Shown here piece after piece: positions 44,592-52,854 of a DNA stretch of 64,000 nucleotides; within the stretch, counting starts at the first letter, position 1; each line of letters starts with the position of its first letter. The DNA is from G963701675 sp963701675 (GTDB lineage Bacteria; Planctomycetota; Planctomycetia; Gemmatales; Gemmataceae). The notes beneath the pieces were generated by a model. That model was not told the origin of the DNA. It was given only the letters and a program-made list of their open reading frames with translations, and searched no databases. The stretch spans positions 4,650,001-4,714,000 of the forward strand of contig OY969623.1 in NCBI GenBank assembly GCA_963701675.1, written 5' to 3'. The translations under genes and the position numbers were made by a program.

Positions 44592-46529
44592 TTAGTCCAA
44601 ATCTATAGGAACCATCATTGTAAGCATCGGGTCGAAGCAGGAAAAGAGGAACGGAGTTTCCCGGCGTTTGATGGCCCGCATCGGCTCGTTTTCGTTTGTT
44701 CGGGCTACATCATTGTTCGCTACACCGTTCAGTGAGGCAGAAAGGGATGTCCTCCGTAAACTCACTGATCCCGCAGCTTGAAAACGAGCCGATCCTATCT
44801 TGTCGGGGGCAGCGGAGATCAATTGTGGGAACATCGACGATGTCCCGATGCCGGGTGTCGGAACCGGCGCTCCGGCCGGCACGAAGAGATAATCCGCCAC
44901 CACCGGCAAATGATCGGAGACGGTCGTCAACAACCCGAGCACAGCAAGCCGGTTCGCCAGTTCCGGGAGGGCCGAATTGCTTCCCGAATCGATGCTGCCG
45001 TTCATGGGCGCCGAGCCATTGTTGCCGAACGAATGATAGGATCCCGTGATGTAATCCAAGCTTGTGCCGTCAAGCAATTCGCCGGTGGTAAGCTGAAAAT
45101 CAAAACGATCGTCGAGTCCGCCTCCCGTGAGAGGAGACGGGGGGTTTGTGTCGGGGGCCTGGGTAAAAATGGCGACAAAGGCAGCATTGTCATGCCAGGC
45201 GCCCGGCTTGTTGATCGGATCGACTGCCTGGCCATTGCCTGCCGATAGCAACTCTTGATAGGCATCCTCGCCGCTGGTGTACATATTGAAATCGCCGACG
45301 TAGAGGACTCTTGCCCCTTGCCCCAGCGCATCGGCATCGTTGCGAATGGCCTCGGCCTCAATACGGCGGCGCTCTTCGTCGAGGGGTTCGGAATCGGCCT
45401 TATAGTGACTGTTGTACACGTAGAAATCGGCAGCCGAGCCGATCTGAATAGGCCGCAAATGGTACCGTAAAGCTTGGCGAGGCTGGCCGTCCACGTCGGA
45501 TATCCCGACTTTCTTTTCAGCGAGCAATTGGATGGTGTCGGTCCGGTAGACGAGGCCCATCGTGCCGCCACCGGTGGTGTCGCCGTTGACGGCGCCGTGC
45601 GCATACTCACCGGGGCCATGTATCGCGTTCAGCAGATTGACGACGTTCTGCGTGCTAGTAGTCTGCGACAGAACTTCTTGGATTGCCAGAACATCAATCG
45701 GCCGCGGACCGCCGTATGACGTTTCGGCGGCAATAGCTTGAAGGACGGTGTCCAGACCCGGATTGGGAGTGCCGTCGGTTGCGGACACATTGTAGGAAAC
45801 GATACGAAGTGTCGTACTCGGCGACACGACTGTGCCATTGAGTGTAAGATCGTCAATGCCGACCCATTCGTCGTTGCCGAACGCGTCAGCCGTCATGATC
45901 CGAACTTGCACCTTCGGTTGGTTCTCCGCTTCGGATGGTAAGACGGCGCTCACCGGAGTGACAAGCGATGCCTGACTAGGGCCGGTTGTCGCGTCCGTCA
46001 CGTAGCCGGCCGGAATGTTGATGAATGGACCGGTATCACCGATGCGATACTGGAGTGCGACTTGCGTTTGCGCGTCGTCGGCGGAACCGTCGATATCGCG
46101 CAAGTTATACGAGATGGCGACGTCGGTAGTGCCCAACGTACTGACGTGGAGCATGATAAAAGGGGCATCGGCGGTGGAGTTGCCCTGTAGAGCTACGACC
46201 GGATCACTTAGGTGAAATTCCGAGACCCCGCCTATGGTGGATGTGTCCGGATTTGATTGATTCGGATTTACGTCGACTATCGGACCTGTGGGCCCATTGA
46301 AGCCTGTAAGGAATTGCGGATTGGCGCCGGCGCGGCGGACAATATTGTCGCCTCGATAGCCGACGATATTGGGTGAAGCCGTCCAAACGTCGTTCTGGGT
46401 GATTTGCAATAGATTGGACCAATCCTGCGCGAAGGGACCGGCGGCCAAGTTATGGTAGAACGAGCTAAGCACTTGCCGTTCTTCGAGTGTTTCGAGTCTC
46501 AGCAAGCAAGACCTCCGCGTCCCCGGCAT
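44592..46529 (-). CDS. Secreted endonuclease/exonuclease/phosphatase-like protein
   Basis: About 645 residues from ATG 46529; GGAGG lies seven bases upstream, which favours it over ATG 46571. The N terminus SCLLRLETLEERQVLSS is the planctomycete export signature. Residues about 60-240 form beta-rich modules. From about 245 an EEP domain follows: RIVSYNVSATDG, IDVLAIQEVL with the metal-binding glutamate, FYVYNSHYKADSE, VLYVGDFNMY and the final VSDHLPVVADY with the catalytic histidine. The essential acidic and histidine residues are present, so nuclease or phosphatase activity outside the cell is likely. Confidence 0.85.
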   Translation of the reverse strand: MPGTRRSCLLRLETLEERQVLSSFYHNLAAGPFAQDWSNLLQITQNDVWTASPNIVGYRGDNIVRRAGANPQFLTGFNGPTGPIVDVNPNQSNPDTSTIGGVSEFHLSDPVVALQGNSTADAPFIMLHVSTLGTTDVAISYNLRDIDGSADDAQTQVALQYRIGDTGPFINIPAGYVTDATTGPSQASLVTPVSAVLPSEAENQPKVQVRIMTADAFGNDEWVGIDDLTLNGTVVSPSTTLRIVSYNVSATDGTPNPGLDTVLQAIAAETSYGGPRPIDVLAIQEVLSQTTSTQNVVNLLNAIHGPGEYAHGAVNGDTTGGGTMGLVYRTDTIQLLAEKKVGISDVDGQPRQALRYHLRPIQIGSAADFYVYNSHYKADSEPLDEERRRIEAEAIRNDADALGQGARVLYVGDFNMYTSGEDAYQELLSAGNGQAVDPINKPGAWHDNAAFVAIFTQAPDTNPPSPLTGGGLDDRFDFQLTTGELLDGTSLDYITGSYHSFGNNGSAPMNGSIDSGSNSALPELANRLAVLGLLTTVSDHLPVVADYLFVPAGAPVPTPGIGTSSMFPQLISAAPDKIGSARFQAAGSVSLRRTSLSASLNGVANNDVARTNENEPMRAIKRRETPFLFSCFDPMLTMMVPIDLD

Positions 46530-46673
46530 CTGTTTGCCTCCGCAGATGTTTCGATAAGATTCGTTTAACAACGCGAATGTTTATCGAGGTAATGTATCGT
46601 TCTAGGATGCTCGAACAAAGAAGAAAATGTGAAGCTGTAGCTGCACCTCCGAGGCCCACGCATCGTTAATGAT

Positions 46674-47561
46674 ATGAGTGCCGATGCAACCAAAGTGACG
46701 GTCGGGTTGGTGCAAATGCAATGCGCCACCGACGCTGAAGTCAACATGGCCAAAGCCGTTGCCGGCATTCGCCAGGCGGCCGATGCCGGCGCCCGTGTCA
46801 TTTGCTTGCCCGAGCTTTTCCGGACACCCTATTTTTGCCAACGACAGGATCCGAGCCTGTTTAATCTTGCTGAGCCGATTCCGGGGGAATCCTCCGAACG
46901 ATTGGCACGGGCGGCAAAAGAAACAGGCGCCGTTGTGATCGGCTCAATCTTCGAACGGCGGGCCGCAGGTGTCTATCACAACACCGCGGTCGTCTTAGAC
47001 GCCGACGGGAAACTCGTCGGGCTGTATCGCAAGATGCATATCCCGGACGATCCTCTGTATTTTGAAAAGTACTACTTCACCCCCGGAGATTTGGGGTTTC
47101 GTGCATTCGACACCGCGTTTGGAAAGATCGGTGTGCTGGTGTGCTGGGATCAATGGTACCCGGAGGGGGCCCGGCTCACCGCGCTTCAAGGCGCTTCCAT
47201 CCTCTTTTACCCGACCGCGATCGGCTGGCATCCGCGTGAGAAAGCGGAGTACGGTGTCAGCCAGCATGACGCCTGGGAGCTGATCCAACGTTCCCATGCC
47301 GTGGCGAACGGCGTCTACGTCGCGGCCGTCAACCGAGTCGGACACGAAGGCGACCCGAACTCCGGCTTAGAGTTTTGGGGAGCTTCGTTCGTGTCCGATC
47401 CGTTCGGAAGAGTCGTGCATCGTGCACCGCACAATGTCGAAGACGTGGTGGTCGTCGAATGCGATCTTGATAAGCTCGAAGATATTCGTCGGAACTGGCC
47501 TTTCCTGCGCGACCGGCGCGTAGATGCGTATGAAGGCATTACGCGGCGGTTGATCGATTAA
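46674..47561 (+). CDS. Carbon-nitrogen hydrolase, N-carbamoylputrescine amidase-like
   Basis: 295 residues, nitrilase superfamily. The triad is visible: Glu in CLPELFRTPYF, Lys in YRKMHIPDDPL and Cys in IGVLVCWDQWYPEGARL. Further text (YYFTPGDLGFRAFDT; IGWHPREKAEYGVSQHDAWE) is typical of AguB, the enzyme that hydrolyses N-carbamoylputrescine to putrescine. No aguA is nearby, so the pathway role is inferred from sequence only. The large palindrome follows the stop. Confidence 0.88.
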   Translation: MSADATKVTVGLVQMQCATDAEVNMAKAVAGIRQAADAGARVICLPELFRTPYFCQRQDPSLFNLAEPIPGESSERLARAAKETGAVVIGSIFERRAAGVYHNTAVVLDADGKLVGLYRKMHIPDDPLYFEKYYFTPGDLGFRAFDTAFGKIGVLVCWDQWYPEGARLTALQGASILFYPTAIGWHPREKAEYGVSQHDAWELIQRSHAVANGVYVAAVNRVGHEGDPNSGLEFWGASFVSDPFGRVVHRAPHNVEDVVVVECDLDKLEDIRRNWPFLRDRRVDAYEGITRRLID

Positions 47562-47568
47562 TGGATTC

Positions 47569-47651
47569 GTTTAGCCGCGACGCGGAGTCTTCGGAGCGGA
47601 GCGCTAGACGGCGCCGCGCTCCGCTCCGAGGACTCCGCGTCGCGGCTAAAC
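47569..47651. repeat. Long palindrome between convergent genes
   Basis: 36-base arms (47569-47604 and 47616-47651) match at 35 of 36 positions around an 11-base loop. The outer part begins GTTTAGCCGCGACGCGGAG. It fills the whole gap between the amidase gene and hisG and its last base overlaps the hisG stop. It can stop transcription from both sides but has no T tract, and the size and core sequence suggest a dispersed palindromic element. Confidence 0.8.
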
Positions 47652-48529
47652 TAGTCAATAATCTTGTTGAGCGGGTATTCGACGATTCCCGACGCGCCAG
47701 CCGCCTTGAGTTGCGGCACCAACGTCCGCACGATGTTTTCTTCGATGATCGTGTTCACATCGACCCATTCCGGATCGGAGAGCGAGGAAATCGTTGGTGT
47801 TTGCAATGCCGGGAGGAGCTTGAGGACGGCCGGTAGGCTCGACTTCCGGAGGTTCATCATTAATCCGACCTTTCCCTCGGCGGCCATCGCCCCTTGCAGC
47901 ATCAGCACCAGGTCGTCCATCTTTCTCTTTTTCCATGGATCGGCGTACGCGGCATGATTGGTGATGAAGCGCGGCGTGCTCTGCATCAACTCCGCCACGA
48001 TGCGCAAACTGTTGGCCTTCAGCGAGCTTCCCGTTTCGGTGACTTCGACAATGGCATCGGCGAGCTTGGGCGGTTTGACTTCAGTGGCGCCCCAACTGAA
48101 CTCAACCTGGGCAGTCACGCCATGCTTGGCAAGCCAGCGCCGCGTCAGTTGCACGACCTCCGTGGCGATGCGTTTGCCGGCCAGATCCTTCACGGTTTGC
48201 ACTGGTGAGTCGTTGGGCACCGCCAGGACCCAGCGCACGGGCCTTTTGCTGACCTTGCTAAACACAAGTTCCGCAAGTTCGACAACGTCCGCGTCGTTCT
48301 CGAGCACCCAATCGTGGCCGGTCAGTCCGCAGTCGAGTGAGCCATCCTGGACATAGCGCGGAATCTCCTGAGCCCGAATCAACGTGCAATGCATGTCCGG
48401 GTCGTCAATTGCCGGGTAGTAACTCCGGCTGGTGAACGAAATATTGTAGCCGGCCTTGCGAAACAACTCCCGCGTCGCCTCCTGCAAGCTGCCAGCTGGG
48501 ATGCCGAGTTTCAGGATTTTTTCGCTCAT
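47651..48529 (-). CDS. hisG: ATP phosphoribosyltransferase, long form
   Basis: 292 residues, so the long hexameric type with a regulatory ACT-like domain at about 215-290. Catalytic part: LKLGIPAGSLQEATRELFRK, SLDCGLTGHDWVLEND and ATEVVQLTRRWLAKHG. First step of histidine biosynthesis, normally feedback-inhibited by histidine. It overlaps hisI by 4 bases (ATGA), so the pair is coupled. Confidence 0.94.
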   Translation of the reverse strand: MSEKILKLGIPAGSLQEATRELFRKAGYNISFTSRSYYPAIDDPDMHCTLIRAQEIPRYVQDGSLDCGLTGHDWVLENDADVVELAELVFSKVSKRPVRWVLAVPNDSPVQTVKDLAGKRIATEVVQLTRRWLAKHGVTAQVEFSWGATEVKPPKLADAIVEVTETGSSLKANSLRIVAELMQSTPRFITNHAAYADPWKKRKMDDLVLMLQGAMAAEGKVGLMMNLRKSSLPAVLKLLPALQTPTISSLSDPEWVDVNTIIEENIVRTLVPQLKAAGASGIVEYPLNKIID

Positions 48530-48903
48530 TTACCGTAGACCTTCTTCGGATCGAACACGCGCTCGGCGATCACCGTCACGGCGTCCGCTTCCATTCGGCG
48601 GAAGAAACACGATACGTAACCTTCGTGACAGGCGGCGTCCCCGACCTGCTTGACCTTCAGCAGCAGCGTATCGGCATCGCAGTCGATAAGGATTTCTCGC
48701 ACTTCTTGCACATGGCCGCTTTCCTCACCCTTCCGCCAGAGTCGATTGCGACTGCGACTGAAGTAACACGCTCGGCCGGTCCGCCGTGTTTCTTCATACG
48801 CTTCCCGATTCATCCATGCCAGCATCAATACCGTTCCGGTGTCGGCATCCTGAGCGATGGCGGGGATAAGACCACCCGCTTTTTCGAAGTCGATGGAGAG
48901 CAT
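48526..48903 (-). CDS. hisI: Phosphoribosyl-AMP cyclohydrolase
   Basis: 125 residues from ATG 48903 (ATG 48912 is also possible). Signature features: VLMLAWMNREAYEETRRTGR, YFSRSRNRLWRKGEESGHVQ, the metal-binding DCDADTLLLKV and the cysteine pair CHEGYVSCFFRR. It is the HisI domain only, without the HisE pyrophosphohydrolase. Third step of histidine biosynthesis. Confidence 0.95.
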   Translation of the reverse strand: MLSIDFEKAGGLIPAIAQDADTGTVLMLAWMNREAYEETRRTGRACYFSRSRNRLWRKGEESGHVQEVREILIDCDADTLLLKVKQVGDAACHEGYVSCFFRRMEADAVTVIAERVFDPKKVYGK

Positions 48904-48915
48904 AAGAGGCATCCT

Positions 48916-48934
48916 GCGCTAAGCCGCAAGCGGC
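48916..48934. repeat. Half-copy of an intergenic palindromic repeat
   Basis: GCGCTAAGCCGCAAGCGGC matches one arm of the hairpin at 55398-55440 at 17 of 19 positions. It lies between apt and hisI, just upstream of the hisI start. Confidence 0.5.
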
Positions 48935-48943
48935 GGGAATGGT

Positions 48944-49456
48944 TCAATACTGAATAAGACTAAACACGCTATGTGGCTTGAGTTTGTCGCGGCCTTTGAG
49001 GAATGCAAGCTCGACGAGGAAGGCACAGCCGGCGACCTTGCCACCCGCCTTTTCGATCAATTGACATCCAGCCTCCATGGTGCCTCCGGTCGCCAGCAGA
49101 TCGTCGACCAGCAAGACGCGCTGCCCGGACATCACGCTGTCAATGTGCACCTGCAGCTCGGCCACTCCGTACTCCAGTTCGTATTTCAACGAGTAGGTGC
49201 GATACGGAAGTTTGCCGGGCTTGCGGAGCGGGATAAGCGGTATGTTCATCAAGAGCGAAAGGGGCGCCGCAAATAAGAACCCGCGCGCCTCGGCGGCTGC
49301 CACGGCATCGATCCGATCGTTTTTGTAATGATCGTGCAGTTGCTTGATTGCCTCTTGAAAGGCCGCGGGCTCGGCAAGCAGCGGCGTTATGTCCTTGAAG
49401 ACGATTCCCGGTTTGGGAAAATCTGGAATGTCACGGATGTAGCGCCCAAGATCCAT
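48944..49456 (-). CDS. apt: Adenine phosphoribosyltransferase
   Basis: 170 residues. MDLGRYIRDIPDFPKPGIVF is the usual N terminus. The PRPP-binding motif is RVLLVDDLLATGGTME, and AAAEARGFLFAAPLS carries the substrate-side loop. It salvages adenine to AMP in the cytoplasm. It lies 41 bases upstream of hisI on the same strand. Confidence 0.95.
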   Translation of the reverse strand: MDLGRYIRDIPDFPKPGIVFKDITPLLAEPAAFQEAIKQLHDHYKNDRIDAVAAAEARGFLFAAPLSLLMNIPLIPLRKPGKLPYRTYSLKYELEYGVAELQVHIDSVMSGQRVLLVDDLLATGGTMEAGCQLIEKAGGKVAGCAFLVELAFLKGRDKLKPHSVFSLIQY

Positions 49457-49523
49457 ACCGACTGCTCCGATGGTGGTTTTGCTGAGAATCTAGTAATTCC
49501 GCGTATCCGAGGCAATTATGCAG

Positions 49524-49971
49524 ATGGCGATCCGGCGAGCTACACCGAATGACGCCGACGTGGTGGTCGAGTTCAACCGCCGCCTCGCGATCGAGACCGA
49601 AGGAAAAACCCTTGACCTGACGGTGCTCGCCGCCGGCGTCGCCGCAGGCTTGGCGGATCCGACAAGGGCGCTGTATTTTGTTGCCGAGACGAACGGTACC
49701 GTAATAGGTCAAGCAGCGGTAACGTTCGAATGGAGCGATTGGCGCAACGGCTGGATTTGGTGGCTACAAAGCGTCTACATTCGGCTGGAATACCGGAGAC
49801 GGGGAGTTTTTCGGTCGCTGTATCAGCACATTCACGAAATCGCGCAAGGATCCGTCGGTTATTGCATTACGCCTATACGTCGAAGACAATAACACCGCCG
49901 CTCAAGATACTTATCAGTCGCTTGGGATGAAACGTGCCGGCTACCTTGTACTAGAGAAACACCCGTTGTAA
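49524..49971 (+). pseudogene. GNAT acetyltransferase with a frameshift
   Basis: The frame from ATG 49524 gives IRRATPNDADVVVEFNRRLA and the acetyl-CoA region SVYIRLEYRRRGVFRSLYQH. At about 49841-49845 the frame is lost. The other frame then reads KDPSVIALRLYVEDNNTAAQ to LGMKRAGYLVLEKHPL and stops at 49971. One extra or two missing bases explain it. Intact length would be about 148 residues. The acceptor substrate is unknown. Confidence 0.82.
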
Positions 49972-49985
49972 CCCGAAGGCTAGTC

Positions 49986-50396
49986 ATGTGCGCATCAGTT
50001 CGCCAACGAATTGGACTTATCGTTGTGATAGCCGCCTCCGGCTGCGGCGGTACGGGGACTTATCCGGTTGAAGGCGTCGTTGTTTTCAAAGACGGCAAGC
50101 CGTTGACCGGTGGATTGGTGATGTTCGAGTTGACCGGCGACGGACCGGCAAAGGTCTGTGCACGCGGCGACATTCAGTCCGACGGCACGTTCCGTCTGAG
50201 CACGACCAAACCAAACGATGGCGCCGCACCGGGACTCTACCGGGCCTGGATCACACCGCCGCTACCCAGTGGTGGTGAAGGTTCACTTCGTACGACTCCG
50301 ATTCATCCCAAATTCGTTGATCCGCGCACATCCGGATTGGAGTTTTCGGTCGAGCGCCGGAAGAACCACTTCAAGATCGAAATCGATCGGCCGTGA
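49986..50396 (+). CDS. Small lipoprotein with carboxypeptidase-regulatory-like fold
   Basis: 136 residues. A short signal peptide ends in the lipobox-like AASGCGG at about 18-24, so the mature protein is probably anchored by Cys22. The beta-rich body VEGVVVFKDGKPLTGGLVMF and GTFRLSTTKPNDGAAPGLYR matches the transthyretin-like fold seen in many planctomycete lipoproteins. Such genes often accompany DUF1559 genes, and one lies convergent, 3 bases after the stop. Confidence 0.75.
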   Translation: MCASVRQRIGLIVVIAASGCGGTGTYPVEGVVVFKDGKPLTGGLVMFELTGDGPAKVCARGDIQSDGTFRLSTTKPNDGAAPGLYRAWITPPLPSGGEGSLRTTPIHPKFVDPRTSGLEFSVERRKNHFKIEIDRP

Positions 50397-50399
50397 TCG

Positions 50400-51392
50400 T
50401 CAATAACTCGGTACGGCTTGTCCATCGTCGCGGCGCGCCAACAAGCTCAAGACGGTGCCGCTCGTCGACGTAAGAAGTGCCCGTACGCTGCCGTCGCATA
50501 GAACGAACTGGCACACGCCGGGATGGTAGCTGCCAAATTGCGAATTGAACTTGTCGGTTAGCGTCAATGCCAACGGATTATTCGGACCGGCGATTCGCGA
50601 GCTCACCCAGGGATGATCGCCGTTGTACACCGAACTATCACCCGCCGTTGCATTGAGATTCGCAGGGGTGTTCGTGCCCCATTTGCCGATCTCGACGTGC
50701 TTTTCCCCGACGATCAGGGTATTCGTCAGGCCGTCGGTGATGTTGCCGAAACGGGTCTGCGATTTTCGGGCCGACAGTATCTTTGGGTTGGAGTTCTTGG
50801 TGTACGAGGCCCACGGTATGGCCAAAATCATTGCGCCGTTGCCGTACTGTGGTTTCGGAGGCGGATCGGGGTCGTATTCAGCCTTCATGTCATCGCCAAC
50901 GCAGCACGCGTAGTCACCTAGCGCACCCGGGTAGTGCGACTTAGCGCCGCCCCAGCCCAAATCGGGGTCGTCGCCGAACACGCTGACTTGCGGCGCTTTC
51001 CGGCGACCCGGACAGTAATAAATGGCCACCTGCGTCTGACGGATTTCATCGCCCTCCGCGACGCTCTGGCCCTGGTCGTAATACCAGCGGGATACATCCC
51101 ATCGCTTGAAGAAATTTCCCTGCTCGATGAACGGAAGAATGAGGACCGCCCAGGTAACGCCGCCCCAGCGGTCCAACCGGGCCGGCGGCAAAACGGCATA
51201 GGTGTCGTGGTAACTATGCATCCCGATTCCGATTTGCTTCAGGTTGTTGCCGCACGCCGCGCGGGCAGCCGCTTCACGGACCTTTTGCACTGCGGGAAGC
51301 AGCAGGCTGATCAGTACGCCGATGATGGCGATGACCACCAACAACTCAATCAAGGTGAAACCCGAGGGCCGACGCGAGGGGTGGGATGACAC
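50400..51392 (-). CDS. DUF1559 pseudopilin-like protein
   Basis: 330 residues from a GTG at 51392 with a perfect AAAGGAGG ribosome site; the frame remains open upstream to 51473 but lacks such a site. The prepilin leader is GFTLIELLVVIAIIG at about 9-23, followed by the DUF1559 start LREAAARAACGNNLKQIG-like text (QKVREAAARAACGNNLKQIG). The C-terminal domain has YHPGVCQFVLCDGSVRAL, the conserved end of this family. These proteins are abundant in planctomycetes; they probably form type II/IV-like surface structures. Confidence 0.93.
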   Translation of the reverse strand: MSSHPSRRPSGFTLIELLVVIAIIGVLISLLLPAVQKVREAAARAACGNNLKQIGIGMHSYHDTYAVLPPARLDRWGGVTWAVLILPFIEQGNFFKRWDVSRWYYDQGQSVAEGDEIRQTQVAIYYCPGRRKAPQVSVFGDDPDLGWGGAKSHYPGALGDYACCVGDDMKAEYDPDPPPKPQYGNGAMILAIPWASYTKNSNPKILSARKSQTRFGNITDGLTNTLIVGEKHVEIGKWGTNTPANLNATAGDSSVYNGDHPWVSSRIAGPNNPLALTLTDKFNSQFGSYHPGVCQFVLCDGSVRALLTSTSGTVLSLLARRDDGQAVPSY

Positions 51393-51842
51393 GGTCGCCT
51401 CCTTTGTGGAAAGCGAGCGGGCGCGCTCGGCCTCGCCCGTTCTTATCTCTCCACAGAATCGCCGTTGGCGCAACGAATGTCAAGCGAATTGTGTTCAATG
51501 ATGGTAGTGATAATGTTTGTCGCATCAGAAACCCGGTTTCTTGGAGAAACCGGGTTCTTGGCTCGAAAGTAACACTTCCCAATTATCTTTTGACTTCACA
51601 CCCGCGGTGAAGTACGGTTTGGGTGACCCATCCTGTCCGTCAATACGTGTCGAGTGCAAGAAGCACACGCGCACCCTTTCACACGGTTTCTCCCCCCAAA
51701 GTATTGCGACCCGTTTGGGCATTCGTCCCGGCCGGTCGCACCGTTTCACACAAGTCAGCCGGCGTCACCCCGCACCACCGTCAGCATCCGGCCGGGCGAC
51801 TGTTGTGATCGGTCAGCCATCCTGTCTCAGGGAGCATGAACC
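51393..51842. other. Divergent intergenic region with a hairpin repeat
   Basis: 450 bases between the DUF1559 gene and the TadE operon. The only distinct structure is the hairpin AACCCGGTTTC/GAAACCGGGTT (51530-51540 and 51546-51556) with a 5-base loop, reminiscent of an AGAAACCCGGTTTCT repeat I associate with cyanobacterial and planctomycete genomes. No clear promoter is visible, although both genes must be read from here. Confidence 0.5.
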
Positions 51843-52346
51843 ATGATTTATCCCATGCGTCCGCGCCGACAACGTCAAGCGACGGCCGCGGTCGAGTTTG
51901 TCGTCGTGTTACCGCTCATTGTCGCGATGCTCTTAGGCATGTGGGAGGTAGGCCGGCTCGTGGAGATCGAGCAGATTCTCAATAATGCCGCACGAGAAGG
52001 CGCCCGTCAGGCGGCGGGCAGCAAGATGACCGTGAGTCAGGTGCAAGCGGTCGTCATCAACTACCTCACCGCGGCCGGAGTTCCCGTGAACAATCCGGAT
52101 CCCAACGCCGTTGTGCAAGTCAAAAACCTGGGCTTCCCCGGTAATCCGGGACCCGTTGATGACAGTCCCTTGAACGCCACGCAACTCGACCAATTCCAAA
52201 TCACCGTGACGATTCCATTCAGCGATGTACGCTGGATCGCACTCAATCTTGTTACCAATCCCAGTACGCAAATGACGGGCCGAGCGACCTGGTGCTCGAT
52301 CCGAGATATCGCCTTCCCATCCGTTGACTATCCGCCCATTGAATAG
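51843..52346 (+). CDS. TadE-like pilus assembly protein 1
   Basis: 167 residues. A basic N terminus (RPRRQRQATAAVEFVV) and one membrane helix (FVVVLPLIVAMLLGMWEVGR) carry the TadE signature, in which a short acidic residue sits after the processing site. AAREGARQAAG follows. The extracytoplasmic part has no recognised fold. It starts an operon with a second TadE protein and a TadG-like protein. Confidence 0.88.
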   Translation: MIYPMRPRRQRQATAAVEFVVVLPLIVAMLLGMWEVGRLVEIEQILNNAAREGARQAAGSKMTVSQVQAVVINYLTAAGVPVNNPDPNAVVQVKNLGFPGNPGPVDDSPLNATQLDQFQITVTIPFSDVRWIALNLVTNPSTQMTGRATWCSIRDIAFPSVDYPPIE

Positions 52347-52373
52347 GCTTTGCGAGCCCGGAGGAACGAAAAG

Positions 52374-52841
52374 ATGACCAGACCCAATGCCAATCGTGAT
52401 ACGCGTCGAGGCGCTACTTTAGTCGAAGTTGCCGTGGTGATCGGCACGCTTTTGATAATGATGTTCGCCATTTTTGAGTATGGCCGGTTCATCATGATCA
52501 AGCAGGTCGTCGAGAATGCGGCTCGCGAAGGCGCCCGGCTGGCCGTGGCATCCAACGTAGGCGACACGAATAGCTTCAACTACCAGACGACAACCACGGT
52601 CAAGAACTACGTCACGACAGCGCTGGCGGGCCAAACGGCGGCCCTAACCGCCCCCGACACACAAGTCTATCTGGCCGACAGCTACGGGAACAACGTCGGA
52701 AACTGGATCAACGCGCAAATGGGTCAGAACGTCGCGGTCCAGATCAGCGCCAGTTATACACCCATTCTGCCGACGTTCGGCTTTTTGCCGGCCACGCTGC
52801 CGATCACGGCGAAATCCATGATGCGAACAGAGGCTAATTAA
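52374..52841 (+). CDS. TadE-like pilus assembly protein 2
   Basis: 155 residues from ATG 52374, which has GGAGGAA at 52360-52366; the frame is open from 52350 but that start lacks a ribosome site. TadE features: RRGATLVEVAVVIGTLLIMM, then FAIFEYGRFIMIKQVVENAA. It lies 27 bases after the first tadE-like gene and 13 before the TadG gene. Confidence 0.9.
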   Translation: MTRPNANRDTRRGATLVEVAVVIGTLLIMMFAIFEYGRFIMIKQVVENAAREGARLAVASNVGDTNSFNYQTTTTVKNYVTTALAGQTAALTAPDTQVYLADSYGNNVGNWINAQMGQNVAVQISASYTPILPTFGFLPATLPITAKSMMRTEAN

Positions 52842-52854
52842 AGGAGCACGTCTG

